Origin: JBBRGG01 sp038240875
GTDB lineage: Bacteria > Planctomycetota > Phycisphaerae > Phycisphaerales > UBA1924
Direction: 5' to 3'
NCBI GenBank assembly: GCA_038240875.1
Contig: JBBRGG010000071.1
Coordinates: 1 to 14,609 of the forward strand
Length of the DNA: 14,609 nucleotides
Shown here: piece after piece, positions 6,082 through 13,477 of the stretch
Position numbering within the stretch: the first letter of the stretch is position 1
Layout: every line of letters begins with the position of its first letter
Made by a program: the position numbers and the translations under genes
Notes under the pieces: generated by a model
Told to the model about the DNA's origin: nothing
Seen by the model: only the letters and a program-made list of their open reading frames with translations
Database searches by the model: none

Positions 6082-8937
6082 TTAGCAACCGCCTTCTTCG
6101 TATGCAGAGAAGAAGGACGCGATGTCATCGCCAGTGATGCCGCCATCGACATTGGTGTCGGCACACCCCGCACCTTCCTCATAGTCAGCGAAGAACGCCG
6201 CGATGTCGTCGCCGGTTACGCCGCCGTCTTGGTTGTAATCAGCAGGGCAAGCGGGGCAAGTGTTGGAAGGCGTGCAAGCAAGGGTGATGTTACCCGAGCC
6301 GGTCGCGCCACTGGTGCCGCCGATGCGGATGGTGTAATTGCGGCCGCTGATGACTGGAACAGTCATCGCCGTAGTGCCCGAAGCGCACGACGCGCTGTCA
6401 TCTGAGCAACCCAAGAGGCGAGCCTCGTAGTTGGTGCAACCCTGATCGTCGTACACGGCGATACGGGTGTTGAAGTTGGCATCGTTGCAGGTAGAGAGCG
6501 AGAGAACGCCATCGCACTCGGAGGGGAAGTTGAACCAAATATCGTTGGTGATCTGGTTGCTGCCATTGAAGTTGCAGCCAGTATGGGTCGGGCCGTCAGT
6601 AGCAGCGCCCGCGGTGTTGAAAGAGAAGATGCCCAGACCAAGCCCAGCGCGGTTGGCGCAGTCATCGTTGGCTGGTGGCGCGGTGCCGATACCACCGTTG
6701 ACTACAACGTTGAACGTGCCAGCGATTTGGTTATAACCAGAGACGCGAAGGAAGTAGGTGGTGTTGGCCTGGAGAACAACGCGAAGGCGCGACGCAAGAG
6801 TGTCAGCACAGAACGTACCACCTAGACCGTGGTCGTCGTTGCACTGCTGGACGTTGGCGCCGCCAACGGTCTGGGGCAGGTTTGCTACAGCTGTGCCACA
6901 GGAACCATGGAGGCTGATGGTGGTGTCAAAGGCTGAGCCGCAGGTTGAGAAGGTGACTGGGCCGGTGATGGTCGGGCGATACCTGTACCACACGTCCTTG
7001 TTGGTGCTGGACGATCCACCGCAGTATGAGCCTGGTATGGCAGCGACGCCGTCGCCAGCTGGATTGTTGGCGAGCAGAGTGCTGCCGGTGATGACGACGC
7101 TGTCGGTCATCCACGCCGCGTTGACGCAGAGGTCATTGGCAGGGGGAGGAGGAGGAGGGGGTGGAGCGCAGACAGGGAAGGTAGCTGTAATCGTGCCCGA
7201 GCCAGTGGCGGGAACGCCTGCAGTGGTGTATCCACCGACACGGATCCGGTAGCTGGTGTTGGCTGCGGCTGCGAAAGTGATGCTGGATTGGAGCTCGTCG
7301 GCAGGCGTAGCAGTGTTGCAGTTGAAGTCATCGTTGCAAGCAAGAAGCGTGCCCGTGGTGCTAGGGCAAGTGTCAGGATAGATGGCCATCTTGGTGTCGA
7401 AGCTGGAACCACACAAGCTGATGGTCATGTTACCAGCGCAGGTGCCGTTGGTTACGCGGAACCAAACGTCGTTCCCGATGTTACCGTCGCCTGAGCTAAG
7501 GCAGATGCCGCCTTCGTTGGGGCCGTCGGTGGTGGCGTTAATAGTGCTGAACACGGTTGCGCCAGCCAAGATCTGGGTGGGTGTTGCACAGTTGTTGTTG
7601 GGAGGCGTGAAGGGAACGGTCACGCCGCTGGGAATATTGGTCGTGACGTTGAGAGTGCTGCCCGAGCCAGCCTTGAAGAGGCCGATCTCAGAAAGGCCAG
7701 TGGTAGGGGCTACGTTGGTCGTGAAAGAGAAGTTGTAAATCGTGTCCCAACGCAAGGCGTTGCCGAGATCGTTAATAGGACGGCTGCTGGGGTTGGGTCC
7801 GCCGGTGGCGGCGGTGGTGCACTCGAAGGTCACAAAGCCGCCAGTGGTCGAAATGGTCCAGTCGGTGCCGTCGTATCCAAGACCAGTGGGATCGTTGCTG
7901 TACTCAACGTCGCCGAAAAACGTGTTGGTGACAATCGCGCCTGCAGGAAGCGCAACGCGGAAGCTGCGTCCAGCGCGGTCCGAGTTAAAGTTCTGGATCG
8001 CGTATTCGTAGCGATAGTTGCCCCCGCCAAGGTCGATCACTTTGGAACCAACGATGAAGCGGCCATCGGCGTCGGCGGTCGTCATGAGCACGCCTGCGTC
8101 GTCGTCCGCCGTCGTGGTCGTACCCTTTTCCTTCCAACCATAAATTGCGGGCCTACCTCGCTGAGTGGTGTTGGTCAGTGTGAGGTTCATTGCGGGAGCC
8201 GCGCCAACAGTAACGCTGCGATAGGACTGGTTATTGTCGTCGGTACCAGCGGCTGCATCTTCAGGATGGACGTAGTGACTCGAAACAAAGTACGTCGCGC
8301 CCGCGTTGCCAAGGTCAGATTCGCGAACGATGACGCGCTTGGTCAGCCTGCCCGTGGTGTCGCCAGCAAGTGCAGTGGAAGCACCGTTCCAGTTACCAGG
8401 AAATGCGCCGGTGGTGGAGTTGACTTCGCGCTTGGGTCCAAGGCCACCCTGCGAGCCGTTGAGGCCGCTGGAGTAGGGATCCGAACAGCCGGGCATAAGG
8501 AAGTCGCAGGCGGGATTTGACTGCCCTGAACAGGTAGCACAGATGTTACCGTTGAGGGCGCAAAAGCCGTGCTTAAGCCAGCTCTGGCCGATCTGCTCGA
8601 AGCGACCACTCGCGGAAAGTCGGTAGATGTTCTGTGAAATTACTGGGTAGAGAACGCTCGTGCCCTCGTCAATCCAAGTCAGTGGCGTGCTACCCAAGTT
8701 GCAAGACGTGGTGCCGACGGCGTACGAACGCAGTGCAACGTTGCTCTGACCTTCGTAGCTGGCGACAACGACCGCGCCTGTGCTGGTGTAGTTGGAAATC
8801 TCAGGCAATTCGCCGACGATCACGTCGGGGGCGGCGATCGCCGAGCCCGAAGCCGCGACAAGTGCCAGTACGCCAGCCTTGGTGGCTAGCCCGGTAGAGA
8901 AACACATAAACGTCTTTGAGAACTTGCTTTGCGACAT
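6082..8937 (-). CDS. Secreted multidomain protein with C-terminal GC-type dockerin-like repeats
   Basis: A 951-residue exported protein. The ATG at 8937 is preceded by GAAAGGAAAGG eight bases upstream and starts a clean signal peptide (about 1-36, ending SGSAIAA). A TTG at 9084 in frame would add 49 residues ahead of it and is unlikely. Residues 37-440 form a region I do not recognise, with cysteines at 79, 126, 133, 136, 144 and 151 and the stretch PGCSDPYSSGLNGSQGGLGP. Three repeats follow at about 446-590, 598-748 and 754-888, each with an NxxCA-type start, a DVWF or DIWF strand, a TCGSxFDT or TCNDxxFNT strand, a CNDD/CSDD segment and a YxIRxGG-type strand, resembling pre-peptidase C-terminal (PPC) domains. 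Eight prolines (592-599) separate the first two. The last 58 residues are two calcium-loop repeats with a terminal Cys. No catalytic domain is recognised. It stands alone on its strand with its own terminator. Confidence 0.92.
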   Translation of the reverse strand: MSQSKFSKTFMCFSTGLATKAGVLALVAASGSAIAAPDVIVGELPEISNYTSTGAVVVASYEGQSNVALRSYAVGTTSCNLGSTPLTWIDEGTSVLYPVISQNIYRLSASGRFEQIGQSWLKHGFCALNGNICATCSGQSNPACDFLMPGCSDPYSSGLNGSQGGLGPKREVNSTTGAFPGNWNGASTALAGDTTGRLTKRVIVRESDLGNAGATYFVSSHYVHPEDAAAGTDDNNQSYRSVTVGAAPAMNLTLTNTTQRGRPAIYGWKEKGTTTTADDDAGVLMTTADADGRFIVGSKVIDLGGGNYRYEYAIQNFNSDRAGRSFRVALPAGAIVTNTFFGDVEYSNDPTGLGYDGTDWTISTTGGFVTFECTTAATGGPNPSSRPINDLGNALRWDTIYNFSFTTNVAPTTGLSEIGLFKAGSGSTLNVTTNIPSGVTVPFTPPNNNCATPTQILAGATVFSTINATTDGPNEGGICLSSGDGNIGNDVWFRVTNGTCAGNMTISLCGSSFDTKMAIYPDTCPSTTGTLLACNDDFNCNTATPADELQSSITFAAAANTSYRIRVGGYTTAGVPATGSGTITATFPVCAPPPPPPPPANDLCVNAAWMTDSVVITGSTLLANNPAGDGVAAIPGSYCGGSSSTNKDVWYRYRPTITGPVTFSTCGSAFDTTISLHGSCGTAVANLPQTVGGANVQQCNDDHGLGGTFCADTLASRLRVVLQANTTYFLRVSGYNQIAGTFNVVVNGGIGTAPPANDDCANRAGLGLGIFSFNTAGAATDGPTHTGCNFNGSNQITNDIWFNFPSECDGVLSLSTCNDANFNTRIAVYDDQGCTNYEARLLGCSDDSASCASGTTAMTVPVISGRNYTIRIGGTSGATGSGNITLACTPSNTCPACPADYNQDGGVTGDDIAAFFADYEEGAGCADTNVDGGITGDDIASFFSAYEEGGC
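6085..6258 (-). repeat. Two tandem dockerin-like calcium-loop repeats
   Basis: This encodes residues 894-951. Two units of about 27 residues share DxNxDGG[VI]TGDDIA followed by FF, an acidic YEEG and a final Cys. Asp/Asn at loop positions 1, 3 and 5 and Asp at 12 fit an EF-hand-type dockerin loop. The protein ends Gly-Gly-Cys. As far as I recall, this matches the dockerin subtype described as GC-type in planctomycetes; that link is from memory. Confidence 0.85.
7141..7164 (-). repeat. Polyproline-coding low-complexity tract
   Basis: Eight consecutive proline codons separate the first and second PPC-like repeats. On the plus strand it reads as GGA/GGG runs, a G-rich simple repeat prone to slippage. 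In the protein it is probably a stiff spacer. Confidence 0.9.
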
Positions 8938-9085
8938 ACTTGCAGCCTTTCCTTTCGCCTGACCCCTATTTTCTTGTCGATGCTGTTCATACGGAACTTG
9001 CACGCCAGAGCCTGAATCTGGAACGAGGGACAACACACGATGTACGCCTAGTAGGCACCGCCTAGTTCCAGCACCTTCTGACAAT

Positions 9086-9112
9086 CAGGAGAGAAACATG
9101 AGTTATCTCCTG
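9086..9112. repeat. Inverted repeat upstream of the secreted-protein gene
   Basis: CAGGAGA (9086-9092) and TCTCCTG (9106-9112) are perfect inverted copies 13 bases apart. Because each arm resembles a Shine-Dalgarno sequence, each strand shows a tiny ATG-led frame next to it (10 codons on plus from 9098, 4 codons on minus). In the minus-strand transcript it would form a stem about 150 bases before the start codon. Confidence 0.5.
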
Positions 9113-9123
9113 CCCTTAAGACC

Positions 9124-9151
9124 AGTGTAACGTAATTCGTACAAACCACAA
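9124..9151 (-). promoter_or_regulatory. Possible sigma-70-like promoter of the secreted-protein gene
   Basis: On the minus strand, TTGTGG (9146-9151) and TACACT (9124-9129) are 16 bases apart and precede the inverted repeat in the presumed 5' UTR. The match is weak, especially at the -35. It is listed because it is the best pair seen upstream of this gene. Confidence 0.2.
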
Positions 9152-9371
9152 CCCCGAAAGCGCAATTTGGCAACTTCTAGAGTTCTCCCGAGTTCAATCG
9201 GGTGGTCTTGGATGTCACTGCGAGCGTAGATGAATTGTTGGTTATTTTGACTTTATTGAAGTCGTTGCGCGCGTACAAAGCAGATGGTCAAATAAATGCT
9301 CAGGTCACACGAAGGCAAACTAGTGCGTCAAATCGACAGCTTGCATGAATGGGTGAGCAAGAACAGGAGCA

Positions 9372-9413
9372 GGGGACAGGGGATAGGGATTTACTGGGTA
9401 GGTGAGTGGGGGG
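9372..9413 (+). other. Canonical G-quadruplex motif
   Basis: Runs GGGG (9372-9375), GGGG (9379-9382), GGG (9386-9388) and GGG (9396-9398) are separated by loops of 3, 3 and 7 bases, meeting the G3+N1-7 rule. A further GGGGGG lies at 9408-9413. It lies about 265 bases upstream of the transporter gene on its coding strand, so it could form in DNA or in that gene's 5' UTR. Confidence 0.65.
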
Positions 9414-9678
9414 TGTGAATGTTGTCGACATATTTGGAACTCACCCATTTGGGTGAACCTTGCATTGGGTATTACCCTCAGTACCTCTGCCTTGAATGCC
9501 TTTGCCTTGGATGGTCCGTCCGTTTCGGCTGGTTGTCTTTATCACTACGTTCATGCTGCGAAACAGTGCAGGGCTGCCGCTCTACGTTCTATGTCTGGTT
9601 TAAGAAGATCGACGGGAAGTTGGAAGCGATCAAGGCCTTTCGTCGTCCTGCGGCCGTTTTGCCCGCCCATACTTAAAC

Positions 9679-11067
9679 ATGCCCGACGCTCCACGATCTC
9701 GTTCGCTCTACCCGCTTCGCGGCGTTGCCGGTCAGGGCCAGATCTGGTCGTGGATCAGCTTTGATGTAGCCAATCAATCGTTCACGCTGCTCATCAATAC
9801 CGTTCTTTTCAGCGTGTTTTTCCAGAATGTTGTCGTGCGTGATACGACACGAGACGACACTCTTTGGTCGATCACGACGGCGATCAGCATGGGCTTGGTC
9901 GTGCTCGCGTCGCCCATCGCCGGGGCCATTGGCGATCAACGTGGCTGGAAAAAAGAAGCGTTGCTGGGCACGGGCTTTATGTGTGCGGTGTTAACGTGCT
10001 GTCTGGCGTTGATTCAGCCGGGACAACTGTGGCTGGCGATGCTCTTGTACATCCCGGCGAATTTCTGCTTCGCCATCGGCGAAAACTTTCTGGCGAGCTT
10101 CTTACCTCAGCTTGCCAAGCGAGGCAACTTTGGTCGCGTGTCAGGTTTTTCGTGGGGCGTTGCCTATTTCGCGGCGTTGGTATTGCTCGCGGTGACAGCG
10201 GGTTTAATGTTAGTGTTGGGGCTTGATTCTGCCGACAAGTGGCGGCTTTTCTTTGTGATTGCGGGCGTGTGGTTCGGGCTCTTTGCTATTCCCACGCTGC
10301 TCTTTCTGCGTGAAAGGCCAGCGCAGAAAGCCGTCGCGAACACGCCAAAGCAATCGCTCATCGGCGAAGCATTTAGCAGGCTTGGCTCGACCCTTCGCAA
10401 TATCCGTAAACATCGTGATCTGGTTGTTTTACTGGTCGCGACGTTGATCTATTGCACGGGGACATACACGGTGATTTTCTTTGCGAGCATTCTGGCGAAG
10501 GAGTTTGGGTTTAACGAGGTTGATCTTGTGGTCTATATCGCGGTGCTCACGGTCGCGGGCATCGTGGGAACGCTGGTACCCACAATGTTGCAGGACAGGC
10601 TCGGGCATCGCAAGACGACCGCAGCGTTACTCGTGGTCTGGATTATTGCATCGGGATTGATGGCGGTGTACGCATGGCAGCACGCAGTTTGGCAGGGAAA
10701 TGGCGGGCTTGCAGCGCATAACGGCGTTCCCTTTCACACGTGGCCCATGTGGGCCTTGGGTAGCTTGCTCGGGTTTGGACTGGGTGCTCTGGGCTCGGCG
10801 AATCGCGCGTTTGTCGGGTTTCTCACGCCTGCGTCGCGTTCAGGCGAGTACTTTGGGTTGTGGGGAATGGTCGTCAAGCTCGCGGCGGTGTTCACAATCC
10901 CCTTCGCGCTGGTTAAAGATTCATGGGGCACTCCCGCAGCACTGCTGGTTTTGACAGGCTTTTTCGTGGCTGGGCTGGTAGCGACGTTGTTTGTTGATGA
11001 GGTGCGGGGCGCAAGAGCCGCCGACGTAGAGGAAGCGATATTGGTTGCGGCGGAACGAGCCAAATGA
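9679..11067 (+). CDS. MFS transporter, Atg22/UMF1 (BtlA-like) family
   Basis: Encodes a 462-residue inner-membrane protein with about 12 hydrophobic segments. The N-terminal block WSWISFDVANQSFTLLINTV (residues 23-42) corresponds to the YDxANS-type signature of the Atg22/UMF1 branch of the major facilitator superfamily. The short basic turn GDQRGWKKE between helices 2 and 3 is the equivalent of MFS motif A, and QDRLGHRKT plays the same role in the second half. The two six-helix halves are split by a charged loop at about 210-240. Yeast Atg22 is a vacuolar amino-acid effluxer; substrates of bacterial members are largely unknown, so none is assigned here. The ATG has no obvious ribosome site. 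The gene follows a long intergenic region with a G-quadruplex motif and precedes ribF by 109 bases, so a shared transcript is possible. Confidence 0.92.
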   Translation: MPDAPRSRSLYPLRGVAGQGQIWSWISFDVANQSFTLLINTVLFSVFFQNVVVRDTTRDDTLWSITTAISMGLVVLASPIAGAIGDQRGWKKEALLGTGFMCAVLTCCLALIQPGQLWLAMLLYIPANFCFAIGENFLASFLPQLAKRGNFGRVSGFSWGVAYFAALVLLAVTAGLMLVLGLDSADKWRLFFVIAGVWFGLFAIPTLLFLRERPAQKAVANTPKQSLIGEAFSRLGSTLRNIRKHRDLVVLLVATLIYCTGTYTVIFFASILAKEFGFNEVDLVVYIAVLTVAGIVGTLVPTMLQDRLGHRKTTAALLVVWIIASGLMAVYAWQHAVWQGNGGLAAHNGVPFHTWPMWALGSLLGFGLGALGSANRAFVGFLTPASRSGEYFGLWGMVVKLAAVFTIPFALVKDSWGTPAALLVLTGFFVAGLVATLFVDEVRGARAADVEEAILVAAERAK

Positions 11068-11176
11068 CGAGCCAAGTCACGAGACAACTGGCGATCATGT
11101 AGGCGAATACGAAGGCGCACACTAACGCCCGCACCTAGACTAACGCTTTGGCATACTCCGGCACTAAACTCTGCCC

Positions 11177-12256
11177 TTGGAATCGACGCCACATCATCGT
11201 CCTGATCTTCTCATTCAGCCCACGCAGCGGCCTGCAGATGCCCCACGCACCGTCGTCTCCATAGGCACGTTCGATGGCGTGCACAAAGGGCATCAAGCCT
11301 TAATCCATCGTGCTCGCGCGATAGCTGACACAATTGCAGATGCAAATGGCGGCACCATCACGGCTCAAACCAAATCGCGTGGCCGCGTCGTCGCGTTGGC
11401 ATTTGATCCGCACCCAATGACACGTCTACGGCCAGATGCCGCCCCCGAACGGCTCAGCACCTTTGCCCAGCGCGAAGAATGGCTTTTAGCCGCAGGAGCC
11501 GACGTCGTTGAAGCCATCGAACCCACCGACGCGCTGTTGTCGCTTTCGCCTGAAGCCTTTATCGCGCGAGTGCAAGAACGATTTGGAGCGGCGTGCTATG
11601 TCGAAGGCCCGGACTTTCACTTTGGCAGCCAGCGCTCAGGAAATGTGCGCGTGCTCGCGGCGTTGGGCCTTGGGTATAACTTCGCAGTTGAAGTGGTCGA
11701 TCCGATCGATGTTGTAATCGAGAATCAGTTGATTTGTCGAGCTTCAAGCACGCTCGTGCGCTGGCTGATTTCGCGCGGCCGTGTGACCGATGCACAGTAT
11801 GTGCTCGGCCGTCCTTATGAAGTCGCGGGGATGGTCGTGCGCGGCGATCGGCTTGGCCGAACGATTGGATTTCCGACGCTCAATATCGAAACCTCGTGCA
11901 TGCTGCCTGGCGATGGTGTGTACGCGGGCGTTGCGCAGATGCCCGATGGCGCGCGAGTTCTCGCGGCGGTCAATGTCGGCGCAAGACCGACGGTCAAGGG
12001 TGTTTCTCGACGCATCGAGGCACATTTAATCGCTGACTTGGCCAACAGTTCACCGATTTCGCGTGATGGTGACGCGGTCGCCGGATTGCCCGAATATGGC
12101 TGGGATGTGCGCGTTGGGCTCACACGCTTCATCCGCGATCAAGTACGCTTCGAATCAATAACGCATTTGTGCGAGCAGATCGCGCGAGATATCGAGCGAA
12201 TTCGCGTGAACGGGATGGTTGTAAGATTTGATACAAAGATCGCATCGACCCGATGA
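11177..12256 (+). CDS. ribF: Bifunctional riboflavin kinase / FAD synthetase
   Basis: Encodes a 359-residue cytosolic enzyme that phosphorylates riboflavin to FMN and then adenylylates FMN to FAD. The N-terminal nucleotidyltransferase domain starts with SIGTFDGVHKGHQ (28-40), containing the HxGH-type signature, followed by ALAFDPHP (73-80) and VEGPDFHFG (142-150). A 19-residue polar insert (about 52-70) lengthens the first helix-strand connection. The C-terminal flavokinase domain begins at GRPYEVAGMVVRGDRLGRTIGFPTLNI (from 211), which carries the nucleotide-binding GFPTLN. It continues through GVYAGV, AVNVGARPTV and EAHLI. TTG at 11177 is the only usual start before the nucleotidyltransferase motif; no Shine-Dalgarno sequence is seen. 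It is somewhat longer than the usual 310 or so residues. ribF and nrnA are near neighbours in many bacterial genomes, which fits the gene order here. Confidence 0.95.
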   Translation: MESTPHHRPDLLIQPTQRPADAPRTVVSIGTFDGVHKGHQALIHRARAIADTIADANGGTITAQTKSRGRVVALAFDPHPMTRLRPDAAPERLSTFAQREEWLLAAGADVVEAIEPTDALLSLSPEAFIARVQERFGAACYVEGPDFHFGSQRSGNVRVLAALGLGYNFAVEVVDPIDVVIENQLICRASSTLVRWLISRGRVTDAQYVLGRPYEVAGMVVRGDRLGRTIGFPTLNIETSCMLPGDGVYAGVAQMPDGARVLAAVNVGARPTVKGVSRRIEAHLIADLANSSPISRDGDAVAGLPEYGWDVRVGLTRFIRDQVRFESITHLCEQIARDIERIRVNGMVVRFDTKIASTR

Positions 12257-12297
12257 CGCGTCTGATGGTGTTTAAGCATGGATTGGTGTTCGTTTGT

Positions 12298-12316
12298 GTG
12301 TGATGCGCGATCACAC
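12298..12316. promoter_or_regulatory. Palindrome between ribF and nrnA
   Basis: GTGTGATGCGCGATCACAC is a perfect 7-bp inverted repeat with a 5-base centre, 51 bases before the nrnA ATG. Its core, TGTGA and TCACA, resembles a CRP/FNR-type operator, but the spacing is seven rather than six bases. It could equally be an RNA hairpin in a ribF-nrnA transcript. No T-run follows. Confidence 0.4.
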
Positions 12317-12367
12317 TCGCGCAAGAACCTTTGGCTGTGAGCTTTGATATATTTTCTGGAGCATCGA

Positions 12368-13477
12368 ATGACGGCGTACACCTCGAACACCACTCTGCCC
12401 GATCTTGCCCGCAGCCTTCATGCGGCCCGAAGTGTTGTCGTGCTTACGCATGCCAAGCCCGATGGCGACGCGCTCGGCTCGACAATCGCGCTGACGCGAG
12501 CGCTTAATCACACCTGGCCCAAAGAGTTGCCGCCTCGGGCCCAGGCGTGGTATGTCCCCCCGATGCCGCCTTGGGCGCAAGACATTGTTGGTAACACGCC
12601 TCATCGTGTTCTTGGCTCGGCCCTTGGTGGCAGCGAAGGCCCGCCGAATCATGTTGATCCCGACATGGTCGTGGTGTGTGATACTGGTAGCTGGACACAG
12701 CTCGAACACGTGCGTGATTGGCTCACCAGTCGCAGCGGAGTGGTCGCGGTGGTGGACCATCACGTGCAAGGCAACCCCGAGGTCGGCAGCATGCGCATGA
12801 TTGATACCGGCGCGTCCGCCGCGGTCCAGCCCGTGGGTGAGTTGTGCCGTTTAGTATTGAATGTTGCATCGATAGACAAACTGCCTCAGGATGTCGCCGA
12901 GCCTTTGTACGTAGGCCTTGCGAGCGATACTGGTTGGTTTCGGCACAGCAACGTGACCGCTGGCGTGATGCAAGAAGCCGCAGCATTGCTCAAGGCTGGC
13001 GCTCGGCACACCGCCCTCTATCGCGCGATCGAACAACGCCAAAGCTTGTCGCGGTTACGCTTGCTTACCAAGGCACTCTCAACCCTTGAAATGCACGAGA
13101 ATGGCAAGGTCGCGCTCATGACCCTCACCCTCGCCGACATCGAGGCATCCGGCGCCGAACCAGGCGAATCTGGCGGCTTTATCGACTATCCAAGCATGGT
13201 CGATGGCGTCGAAGTGTCGTGTCTCTTGACCGAAGCCTGGGAACCCACGCCCCATGGCACTTCGCCCAAACCCGCGACCAAAATCAGCCTGCGCAGCAAA
13301 GCCGGCGAGCGCTTCATCAACGTCAACGAAGTTGCCAAAACCCTCGGTGGCGGCGGGCATATTCATGCGGCTGGGGCAAGGCCTTCGCTCTCAATCGCCG
13401 AGACTCGCCTCGCGCTTCTTGCAACGCTCGCAACTCACGTGAAAGACATGGGCAAAGCGAAGGACGCAACCCGATGA
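12368..13477 (+). CDS. nrnA: DHH/DHHA1 bifunctional oligoribonuclease / pAp phosphatase (NrnA family)
   Basis: Encodes a 369-residue cytosolic phosphoesterase. Family members degrade nanoRNAs of two to five nucleotides and dephosphorylate 3',5'-pAp. The DHH domain has THAKPDGDALGS (27-38) with the metal-binding His and Asp residues, VVVCDTG (101-107) with Asp-105, VVDHH (128-132) and LASDTGWF (184-191). The C-terminal DHHA1 domain has the nucleotide-binding GGGGHIHAAGA (327-337). All expected catalytic motifs are intact. The ATG at 12368 follows TGGAG by six bases and is preferred over an in-frame TTG at 12344. A Pro-rich insert (about 52-70) and the acidic-polar loop at 258-268 are additions to the core. 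The stop overlaps the start of the downstream methyltransferase (ATGA), implying translational coupling. Confidence 0.94.
   Translation: MTAYTSNTTLPDLARSLHAARSVVVLTHAKPDGDALGSTIALTRALNHTWPKELPPRAQAWYVPPMPPWAQDIVGNTPHRVLGSALGGSEGPPNHVDPDMVVVCDTGSWTQLEHVRDWLTSRSGVVAVVDHHVQGNPEVGSMRMIDTGASAAVQPVGELCRLVLNVASIDKLPQDVAEPLYVGLASDTGWFRHSNVTAGVMQEAAALLKAGARHTALYRAIEQRQSLSRLRLLTKALSTLEMHENGKVALMTLTLADIEASGAEPGESGGFIDYPSMVDGVEVSCLLTEAWEPTPHGTSPKPATKISLRSKAGERFINVNEVAKTLGGGGHIHAAGARPSLSIAETRLALLATLATHVKDMGKAKDATR

Larger units (their letters stand above)
8938..9678. other. 741-base gene-poor divergent intergenic region
   Basis: This separates the minus-strand secreted-protein gene from the plus-strand transporter. 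The left part holds the 5' region of the minus gene, including an inverted repeat at 9086-9112 and a weak promoter. The middle has a short hairpin CCCGA/TCGGG at 9187-9202. The right part has a G-quadruplex motif (9372-9413) and the palindrome TCACCCA-TT-TGGGTGA (9441-9456), half of which recurs at 9350-9356. An 85-codon frame from ATG 9419 to TAA 9676 stops two bases before the transporter ATG. Its product is rich in Cys, Leu, Trp and Tyr and matches nothing I know, so I do not call it a gene. No tRNA cloverleaf was found. Confidence 0.6.

Noticed and set aside
7141..7164. G-quadruplex in the plus strand of the polyproline tract
   Set aside because: Only two runs reach three or more G; the rest are GG, so the canonical rule is not met.
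8938..9084. N-terminal extension of the dockerin-tailed protein from a TTG at 9084
   Set aside because: The signal peptide and a good ribosome site sit at the ATG at 8937; the extra 49 residues would precede the signal peptide.
9402..9764. 120-codon plus-strand frame overlapping the transporter start
   Set aside because: It overlaps the transporter in another frame and its product has a composition unlike a real protein.
11152..11167. Sigma-54-like GG/GC pair before ribF
   Set aside because: The GG-to-GC spacing is nine bases instead of ten and the flanking consensus is poor.
10734..11192. 152-codon minus-strand frame over the transporter 3' end
   Set aside because: Antisense to predicted membrane helices and without any motif; Ser/Pro/Thr-rich shadow.
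12344..12367. Upstream TTG start for nrnA
   Set aside because: The ATG at 12368 has a TGGAG six bases upstream, and the extra residues are not part of the DHH domain.
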